Positions 1 through 5,262 of a DNA stretch of 13,867 bases are shown in pieces. The notes under the pieces are model-generated. The model saw only the letters and a program-made list of their open reading frames with translations, had not been told where the DNA came from and did not search any database. Source of the DNA: Nitrospirota bacterium (GTDB lineage Bacteria > Nitrospirota > Thermodesulfovibrionia > Thermodesulfovibrionales > SM23-35). The DNA is taken from positions 1 to 13,867 of the forward strand of contig JAGSYM010000029.1 in the NCBI GenBank assembly GCA_018262395.1, written 5' to 3'. Numbering within the stretch: the first letter of the stretch is position 1; each line of letters opens with the position of its first letter. A program made the position numbers and the translations under genes.

Positions 1-98
1 TCTTTAAAAAAGAATTTTACAGCAATGGGATAATGCATGAGACGAAGCTCATCCATCAATATCTTCTGCATATCCTTACAAGTGATTTTTTCAGTCAT
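1..98 (-). CDS. DUF169-like protein, N-terminal 32 codons only (cut by left edge)
   Basis: Reading leftward from an ATG at 98-96, 32 codons are open to the window edge and contain LRLMHYPIAVKFFFK. An early leucine-rich helix followed by a P-[IV]-AVKF motif resembles the start of DUF169 proteins, a family of unknown function common in anaerobes and archaea. A good ribosome binding site (AGGAAAGG, about 8 nt upstream) supports the start. It is the most downstream visible gene of the minus-strand run, 196 nt after the FmdB-type gene, so it may have its own promoter, but I could not pick a convincing one. Family assignment rests on 32 residues only. Confidence 0.55.
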   Translation of the reverse strand, partial: MTEKITCKDMQKILMDELRLMHYPIAVKFFFK

Positions 99-294
99 TT
101 CATATATTCCTTTCCTTCAATCAATAGAATTCCAAAAGATTTTGTGTGAGGATTAACAATCCGACCACTGTTACTTTTTTAACCTTTGGGGGACTTATCC
201 GTTTTGCAATTTAAGGTGATATGGAGCCAGATTGCTGGAAACAGTATTCAATTTGATAGCGTATTTATTAATCTGAACTACTGTTGGATTGTCT

Positions 295-513
295 TTATCC
301 GCACGAGCTGCAGGAGGTTTTGCCGCAGGATGAGCAACCCGCTGATGCTGCGGTTCCGGCGAGTGGCCTTTCAGTTCCTGCAGAGCAAAAGACAGAGAAT
401 TTCTTCTTCACTGATTTTGAGCTGCATTTCGGACACACTACTTCCTGATTTCCAAAGACAAGCTTCTCGAAGTCTTCACTGCAATCAGTGCATTTATATT
501 CATAAATCGGCAT
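295..513 (-). CDS. FmdB-family small zinc ribbon protein
   Basis: A 72-residue protein starting MPIYEYKCTDC, the hallmark of FmdB/CxxC_CXXC_SSSS proteins. Cysteines 8, 11, 27 and 30 form two CxxC knuckles that should bind one zinc. The tail from about residue 43 is rich in Ser, Gly and Cys and ends in two further CxxC-type pairs (SSCGKTSCSSCG), as in many family members. FmdB was named as a proposed regulator of an amidase/formamidase operon, but the family's general function is unsettled. The start has a strong ribosome binding site (AAGGAGA, 5-6 nt upstream). It lies between the transaldolase and the DUF169-like gene on the same strand, with a palindromic repeat just upstream. Confidence 0.85.
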   Translation of the reverse strand: MPIYEYKCTDCSEDFEKLVFGNQEVVCPKCSSKSVKKKFSVFCSAGTERPLAGTAASAGCSSCGKTSCSSCG

Positions 514-530
514 TCAATTCTCCTTTTGAT

Positions 531-638
531 GTCATTCCCGCCTGTCGGGAATCTGATTTTTATCAATCCCAAATGCTTCCGGGACTGGATCCCCCGGTCC
601 CTCCAAAAGTACGGCGGGCAAGCAAGCCGGAGGATGAC
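531..638. repeat. Dispersed palindromic repeat, copy 1 (GTCATTCC ends)
   Basis: About 108 nt bounded by GTCATTCC on the left and GGATGAC on the right. The left half folds as a hairpin (ATTCCCG, loop CCTGT, CGGGAAT at 534-552). The right half contains further inverted GC-rich segments (near 578-605 and 611-632). It fills most of the gap between the transaldolase stop and the FmdB-type start and ends 17 nt before that start, so it probably lies in a transcribed region. Copies 2 and 3 in this window share the ends and the half-hairpin plan. Confidence 0.7.
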
Positions 639-699
639 GAAATATTAGTTTATATTCAGAGTCTATTTGACCTAACAACTGATTTCTGGCAATCGCTCA

Positions 700-1347
700 C
701 TATTTTTTCGGTACTTTCTCCCAATCCTTTAAAAAATTTGAAAGACCGATATCAGTAAGCGGGTGCTTCATCAGATTTAGTATAACAGAATAAGGGATTG
801 TTGCGATATGAGCCCCCATCCGCGCAGCTTCAACAACATGGAGAGGGTTTCTGACGCTTGCTACAATAACCTCGGTTTCGAACAGGTAATTTTCGTATAT
901 GCTGATAATGTCGCCGACAATGTCCATTCCGACATGGCTGATATCATCCAGCCTTCCAACAAAGGGGCTCACGAATGATGCCCCTGCCTTTGCAGCAATG
1001 AGGGCCTGGCTTGGGGAAAAGACAAGGGTCACGTTTGTTCTGATACCCATGCCCGACAGTTTTTTTACCGCCTTAATCCCTTCTTCGATCATCGGGATCT
1101 TCACGACAATATTATGATGGATTTTTGAGAGGGTTTCGGCCTCCCGGATCATGTCTTCTGCTTTTAGGCTCACGGCCTCAGCACTTACGGGACCATCGAC
1201 AATGGAGCATATCTCCCTGAATAAGGAAACAGCGTCACTTCTCTCTTTCGCAATGAGCGAAGGGTTGGTTGTGACTCCATCAATGACACCAAGTTCCCAT
1301 GCTTTCTTAATCTCATCGATATTTGCAGTATCTATGAAGAACTTCAT
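700..1347 (-). CDS. tal: Transaldolase, small TalC/fructose-6-phosphate aldolase-like type
   Basis: A 215-residue protein, the full length of the short transaldolase subfamily. It opens [13 protein letters not shown] and continues with [15 protein letters not shown], the signature of this group. The Schiff-base lysine is K83 in NIVVKIP, followed by the [12 protein letters not shown] strand and the SPFVGRLDD loop of the TIM barrel. The expected reaction is transfer of a dihydroxyacetone unit between sugar phosphates in the non-oxidative pentose phosphate pathway. Some relatives act instead as fructose-6-phosphate aldolase, and sequence alone does not settle which. The start has an ideal ribosome binding site (GAGGAGG, 5 nt spacing) and a TATAAT box 29 nt upstream. 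It is separated from its same-strand neighbours by repeat-containing gaps, so it may be transcribed alone. Confidence 0.93.
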   Translation of the reverse strand: MKFFIDTANIDEIKKAWELGVIDGVTTNPSLIAKERSDAVSLFREICSIVDGPVSAEAVSLKAEDMIREAETLSKIHHNIVVKIPMIEEGIKAVKKLSGMGIRTNVTLVFSPSQALIAAKAGASFVSPFVGRLDDISHVGMDIVGDIISIYENYLFETEVIVASVRNPLHVVEAARMGAHIATIPYSVILNLMKHPLTDIGLSNFLKDWEKVPKK

Positions 1348-1375
1348 ATCGCCTCCTCAGAATTTCAATGTTTTC

Positions 1376-1381
1376 ATTATA
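1376..1381 (-). promoter_or_regulatory. Candidate -10 box of the transaldolase gene
   Basis: On the minus strand TATAAT occupies 1381-1376, about 29 nt upstream of the ATG, leaving room for a short leader holding the GAGGAGG ribosome binding site. No good -35 hexamer is seen at 16-19 nt spacing, so this rests on the perfect -10 and its position. Confidence 0.4.
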
Positions 1382-1435
1382 CAATAAGAAATTGGACTAT
1401 AACCTATCTCAAAATAGGAAATTTAGCGAAGAATC

Positions 1436-1530
1436 CGTCATCCCCGCGAAAGCGGGGGTCCACTGAAGGCCTTGTAAAACATAGATTCCCGCCGGAGTTT
1501 ACCCTCGTGAAGACGGGGGCGGGAATGACG
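1436..1530. repeat. Dispersed palindromic repeat, copy 2 (CGTCATCC ends)
   Basis: A 95-nt element with 12-bp terminal inverted repeats matching at 11 of 12 positions (1436-1447 and 1519-1530). The left half is a perfect hairpin, CCCCGC-GAAA-GCGGGG (1442-1457). The right half has nested arms ATTCCCGCC/GGCGGGAAT (1485-1493, 1518-1526) and an inner stem around the GAAG at 1508-1511. It lies between the transaldolase promoter and the stop of the GlcF-like gene. Its strong secondary structure could limit read-through or stabilise the upstream mRNA, but there is no U-tract typical of an intrinsic terminator. Confidence 0.75.
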
Positions 1531-1584
1531 ATCGGGTGTGGACCGATGATGAAAAGGAATTTTGAGACAGTTTCTAAGCATATT

Positions 1585-2778
1585 TCAGGAGAGACTGAAA
1601 ACGGGTTTCTGTACAATTGCTTTCTCGATGACCTCAATAAGATGCACTACCTGCTTATCCTTGCAACCGTTGGAGAGTTGTAGGATACAGCCAGGGCATG
1701 AGGTAATGATCATCTCTGCTCCAGATTTTGCATAATCATTCACACATGTATTGAGCAGCTTGTGAGAAAGTTCTTGAAAGGTGAAGCAGAAGATACCCGC
1801 AAAGCCGCAACATCGATCCCCATCGGTCTTTATTAAATCAAACCCCATATTCTCGATAATTTCCCGGGGCTCTTTTTCTATTGACAGGCCATATTTAAGA
1901 TGGCAGGGGTCATGGTAGAGAACTGTTTTGGCCGGTGAGGGGCGTCCCGGAAATCCGGGCGATGCTATTTTATCGGCCAGGAAGCTTGAGATGTCCTGAG
2001 CTTTTTGAATGCCTTCACCGATGAGGGCAGGATATTCACGCTGAATTGTCAGAGTGCAAGTTGGACAAAGGCTCAAAACTGCTTCGACATTCAGCTTGCT
2101 GAACAGTTCAACATTCTTTCTGGCAAGTTCTTGTGCCTCTTCCTCAAGTCCAAGGGTTCGCAGAGGTGCCCCACAGCACACTTCAGTCGCCGGCAGGATG
2201 ACCTCATAGCCAAGGGTATGTAATACGTTAATAAGGGATTCACCGAGGTTGGGATAGAGAAAGTTCACCATACATCCGGTAAATATTGCTACCCGCCCCT
2301 TCCTCTGTGAAACGGAAACAACCTTGACGTTGTCTCTGAGAGGACGATCGGGCAGTTCAAGGTGAAAGGGAACAAGGCCTTTTTTCAAAAGGTATGGCAT
2401 GAACAGATGCTGTGTCATTCCAAGTAATCGAAAGCTCAGGTTTGGTTTCTTTATGGAGAATTTAACCAAGCGACGGATGAACTGTCTCTTTTTATCATCG
2501 TTTTTGAGGATACTTCTGCCGTGGTAGATGAGCTCTTTAATATCAACTCCGGGCGGACACTGGCCAGAGCAGGCACCACACAAAGTGCAGCTGAAAATAC
2601 GCTCATGTAATGCCGGAGAAGGGGTCAGTGTCCCCGATGCAAGACCCAAGAGAAGCGCAAGCCTGCCCCTCGCACCCATGGTCTCGGTAGAATCCTCGTC
2701 ATACGTTGGACAGAAGGCCTTGCAACTCCCACAGCGAACACATTTTGAGAGTTGGTCCAGATAATAAGCGTTTTCCAT
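1585..2778 (-). CDS. GlcF-like iron-sulfur subunit (two [4Fe-4S] ferredoxin motifs plus two CCG domains)
   Basis: A 397-residue soluble protein. Two ferredoxin motifs, C13-x2-C16-x2-C19-x3-C23P and C64-x2-C67-x2-C70-x3-C74P, are followed by two cysteine-rich CCG domains: one with FTGCM and VCCGAP (about residues 168-210), one with YHDPCHLKYG and DRCCGFAG (about 290-330). This is the architecture of GlcF, the electron-transfer subunit of glycolate oxidase, also found in D-lactate dehydrogenase complexes and related to HdrD and LutA. It would pass electrons from a flavoprotein partner (GlcD type), which is not in this window. It begins 2 nt after the larE stop with only a weak ribosome binding site, suggesting translational coupling. 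Next to larE, lactate or another 2-hydroxyacid is the likeliest substrate class; this is inference. Confidence 0.85.
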   Translation of the reverse strand: MENAYYLDQLSKCVRCGSCKAFCPTYDEDSTETMGARGRLALLLGLASGTLTPSPALHERIFSCTLCGACSGQCPPGVDIKELIYHGRSILKNDDKKRQFIRRLVKFSIKKPNLSFRLLGMTQHLFMPYLLKKGLVPFHLELPDRPLRDNVKVVSVSQRKGRVAIFTGCMVNFLYPNLGESLINVLHTLGYEVILPATEVCCGAPLRTLGLEEEAQELARKNVELFSKLNVEAVLSLCPTCTLTIQREYPALIGEGIQKAQDISSFLADKIASPGFPGRPSPAKTVLYHDPCHLKYGLSIEKEPREIIENMGFDLIKTDGDRCCGFAGIFCFTFQELSHKLLNTCVNDYAKSGAEMIITSCPGCILQLSNGCKDKQVVHLIEVIEKAIVQKPVFSLS

Positions 2779-2780
2779 AG

Positions 2781-3590
2781 TCAGGTACTTTTTTTCAATA
2801 CCCGGTTCATGCTGCCGCTGTGATAGCCGTCAAGGTCAATCGATATGAATGCATAACCGAGAGATTTGAGTGTTGCAGAAATTGCATCTCTTTTCCCGTG
2901 GTCCAGAACCAGATCGATCTCTTCTTGTCTGACTTCTATCCGGGCAACAAAGCCATGGTCCCGCACCCGGACTTCACTGAATCCAAGTGACTTCAGAAAA
3001 TTTTCTGCCATTTCGACACGGTTTAACACCTCTTTTGTGATGCGCCGGCCGTAAGGGAATCGTGTGGCAAGGCAGGGCGATGAAGGCTTATCCCATGTTG
3101 CAAGGCCTAATTGTTGCGAAAGCTTCCTGACTTCATCTTTTGAGAGATCAGCTTCAATAAGAGGGCTCCTTACATGATAGCGCTGGGCTGCCTTTCTGCC
3201 CGGCCTGAAGTCATTGATGTCGTTCAGAGTACTTCCATCAAGCATGAATCTGTAACCTTCTGTCAGGGCAATAGCCTGCAGTTCCTTATACAATGTGTCT
3301 TTGCAGAAAAAACACCTCTCAGGCGTATTACTGACAAATTCATCCATTGACAGAATGTTCGTTTTGATAATTTTGTGCTTTATGCCGAGTTCTTCAGCTA
3401 TCCCCTGAGCAGTCAGAACATCCCCGTACGGAATGAGTTCGGAAGATGCGGTTACGGAAAGAGCGCTTATTCCTGAAACCTGAATGGCTTTCAGGAGAAA
3501 GGTGCTGTCAACCCCGCCGGAATAAGCAAGGAGAACGCTCTGCATTTCTTTCAGGATATCCAGAAGATTTTGAAATTTTTTGTTTTCCAT
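2781..3590 (-). CDS. larE: LarE, ATP-dependent sulfur insertase for the nickel-pincer nucleotide cofactor
   Basis: From the chosen ATG (MENKK) the protein has 269 residues, the usual LarE length. It carries the PP-loop SGGVDS (24-29), which binds ATP and adenylates the substrate, then NDFRPGRKAA, SPCLATRFPYG and the C-terminal DLDGYHSGSMN of the family. LarE converts the pyridinium biscarboxylic acid mononucleotide made by LarB to the dithiolated form that LarC metallates for lactate racemase and related enzymes. C173 matches the sulfur-donating cysteine of the Lactobacillus enzyme. C93 and C96 add a CxxC, giving the three-cysteine pattern of LarEs reported to hold a [4Fe-4S] cluster. The frame stays open upstream to 3701, but that extension reads through a palindromic repeat (3636-3700), so I prefer 3590. 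The ribosome binding site is weak. LarA, LarB and LarC are not in view. Confidence 0.88.
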   Translation of the reverse strand: MENKKFQNLLDILKEMQSVLLAYSGGVDSTFLLKAIQVSGISALSVTASSELIPYGDVLTAQGIAEELGIKHKIIKTNILSMDEFVSNTPERCFFCKDTLYKELQAIALTEGYRFMLDGSTLNDINDFRPGRKAAQRYHVRSPLIEADLSKDEVRKLSQQLGLATWDKPSSPCLATRFPYGRRITKEVLNRVEMAENFLKSLGFSEVRVRDHGFVARIEVRQEEIDLVLDHGKRDAISATLKSLGYAFISIDLDGYHSGSMNRVLKKST

Positions 3591-3635
3591 GGTCTTATGA
3601 TAGGCGACAATGAAACGAGTTAAGGGGCCTGAAAA

Positions 3636-3700
3636 TGTCATTCTGGCTTGTCCAGAATCTTTCTGTGTTAAAGAAGGATTCCTGCCAAGCAGGAATGACA
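3636..3700. repeat. Dispersed palindromic repeat, copy 3 (TGTCATTC ends)
   Basis: A 65-nt element with perfect 8-bp terminal inverted repeats (TGTCATTC at 3636-3643, GAATGACA at 3693-3700). Each half is a hairpin: ATTCTGG-CTTGT-CCAGAAT (3640-3658) and ATTCCTG-CCAAG-CAGGAAT (3678-3696). It sits in the 166-nt gap between the rng stop and the larE start and adds a spurious N-terminal open frame to larE. Confidence 0.75.
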
Positions 3701-3756
3701 AATAAGACAGCAGTACCTAATCTGGAGCTAAACTTCGAGGCTGTTCTCCCTTCTTC

Positions 3757-5262
3757 TTACAATACCGTGACTTCATAATTTTCCTGATGCAGACTGCGGC
3801 TCTCCCGTATCGTCACCTTCACGCTGTACCTGTTCTCTATATCCTCAATCCCCGCACGCTCTTCATCTGACAGAAGATCGGCAACAGAAGGATGGGCTGT
3901 AACAATGATCCTCTCTCCACCGTGGCTGGCGAGCCGTGTTACTTTTCTGAATATTTCATAACAGAGTGTTCTCGGAGACTTGACAAATGCTTTGCCCTCA
4001 CAGTACGGGCATGACTCACAGAGAGTTCTGCCGAGGCTCTCCCGGACTCTTTTCCTTGTCATCTGGATAAGGCCAAGCTCCGAGATATGGGAGATGGTAT
4101 TCTTCGCGCGGTCTTTCTTCATTGCCTCGGAAAAGGCATTGAATACCCTGTCCCTGTTTTCATATTTCTCCATATCGATGAAATCAACGATAATGATCCC
4201 ACCGAGATTGCGGAGTCTGATTTGGTAGGCGATCTCCTTTACTGCCTCAAGGTTGGTCTTCAGGATCGTATCTTCAAGTTCCTCCTTGCCGACAAACTTG
4301 CCGGTATTCACATCAATAACCGTCATGGCTTCTGTCTGGTCAATGACAATATATCCGCCGGATTTCAGCCAGACCTTTCTTCCAAGGGCCCTTGATATAT
4401 CGAATTCGATACCGAATGCATCGAATATCGGTTCAATGCCTTCATACAGTTCTATCTTTCCCAGGAGCTTTTCGAAGTATGTCCGCACAAAATCCTTGAT
4501 GCGTTCATACTCCTCTCCGGAATCAACCACAAGCCGCTTGACGTCCTGTATCATAAGGTCTCTTACGCTCCTGAAGACAAGGTCGAGGTCACTGTAAAGC
4601 ATTGTTGGTGCAGACACCCGTTCCTTTTTCTTCTGGACGGTTTCCCAGAGAAGGAGGAGGAATTCGAGGTCTTTTTGCAGATCTTCTTCGCCGGAAGCCT
4701 CACTTGCTGTTCTTATAATCAGTCCATAGCCCTTCGGTTTCAAATTCTCAACAATGGCCTTTAGACGGGTTCTTTCAGCCTCGTCAGAGATTCTCCGCGA
4801 TATGCCGATATGCTCGACATTCGGCATAAGCACAAGATATCTGCCCGGGATGGTGACATAGGACGTGACCCGAGCCCCCTTGCTGCCGATAGGGTCTTTT
4901 GACACCTGAACAAGGATCTCCTGCCCTTCCTGAATAAGCTCTTCTATGGTGAGATCAGGCCTTCCTTTCTTTGATACTACCTCGACAGAGTTGATCTTTT
5001 CTTCTTCCTCAAGAAAAGGAGCAAATTCTTCCAACCCTGCATGAATGTCGGTTACGTACAGGAAAGCAGCTTTTTCAAGCCCTATGTCGATAAAGGCAGA
5101 CTGCATACCGGGCAGGATTTTTACCACCTTCCCTTTGTAAATATTGCCGACAAGGCTTGCGTCACGCTTTCTCTCGATGTAGAATTCAACAACCTGGCCG
5201 CCTTCGAGTAGGCCAACCCTGATTTCATCCCGCGTTACATTAATTAGTATTTCGCTGTCCAT
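3757..5262 (-). CDS. rng: Ribonuclease G (RNase E/G family)
   Basis: A 501-residue protein, a normal length for RNase G. The N-terminal S1-like domain (about 37-120) contains GNIYKGKVVKILPGMQSAF. The DNase I-like catalytic part carries D317 (VIDVNTG) and D360 (IVDFIDM). These are 43 residues apart, exactly as the Mg2+-binding D303 and D346 of E. coli RNase E. A zinc-link follows at C415-x2-C418-PY-C421. The enzyme cuts single-stranded AU-rich RNA from monophosphorylated 5' ends, for example in 16S rRNA 5' maturation and mRNA turnover. The start ATG lies inside the 3' end of the upstream radical SAM gene (19-nt overlap), a conserved pairing seen in other bacteria. In many genomes rplU and rpmA follow; here larE does. 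Confidence 0.95.
   Translation of the reverse strand: MDSEILINVTRDEIRVGLLEGGQVVEFYIERKRDASLVGNIYKGKVVKILPGMQSAFIDIGLEKAAFLYVTDIHAGLEEFAPFLEEEEKINSVEVVSKKGRPDLTIEELIQEGQEILVQVSKDPIGSKGARVTSYVTIPGRYLVLMPNVEHIGISRRISDEAERTRLKAIVENLKPKGYGLIIRTASEASGEEDLQKDLEFLLLLWETVQKKKERVSAPTMLYSDLDLVFRSVRDLMIQDVKRLVVDSGEEYERIKDFVRTYFEKLLGKIELYEGIEPIFDAFGIEFDISRALGRKVWLKSGGYIVIDQTEAMTVIDVNTGKFVGKEELEDTILKTNLEAVKEIAYQIRLRNLGGIIIVDFIDMEKYENRDRVFNAFSEAMKKDRAKNTISHISELGLIQMTRKRVRESLGRTLCESCPYCEGKAFVKSPRTLCYEIFRKVTRLASHGGERIIVTAHPSVADLLSDEERAGIEDIENRYSVKVTIRESRSLHQENYEVTVL

Noticed and set aside
186..758. 190-codon plus-strand open frame
   Set aside because: It runs antisense through the FmdB-type gene, copy 1 of the palindromic repeat and the end of the transaldolase gene, has no ribosome binding site, and its translation looks like random composition.
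1436..1530. Repeat copy 2 as an intrinsic terminator of the GlcF-like gene
   Set aside because: The stems are strong, but no run of T follows on the minus strand, and the element matches the dispersed repeat family better.
1404..1637. 77-codon minus-strand open frame overlapping the GlcF-like stop
   Set aside because: Most of it is read through the palindromic repeat 1436-1530 (FTRPSVDPRFRGDDGF is the common translation of such repeats). It has no homology that I recognise and no ribosome binding site.
531..3700. CRISPR array formed by the GTCATTCC palindromes
   Set aside because: Only three copies, separated by whole genes and differing in length; there is no regular spacing, no identical repeats and no cas gene.
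3591..3701. 37-residue N-terminal extension of LarE
   Set aside because: It is encoded by repeat copy 3 and spacer DNA and is not part of the LarE family; the start at 3590 gives the expected length.
4087..4597. Overlapping plus-strand open frames of 102 and 114 codons within rng
   Set aside because: They are shadows of the well-supported rng gene, with no start signals and no family resemblance.
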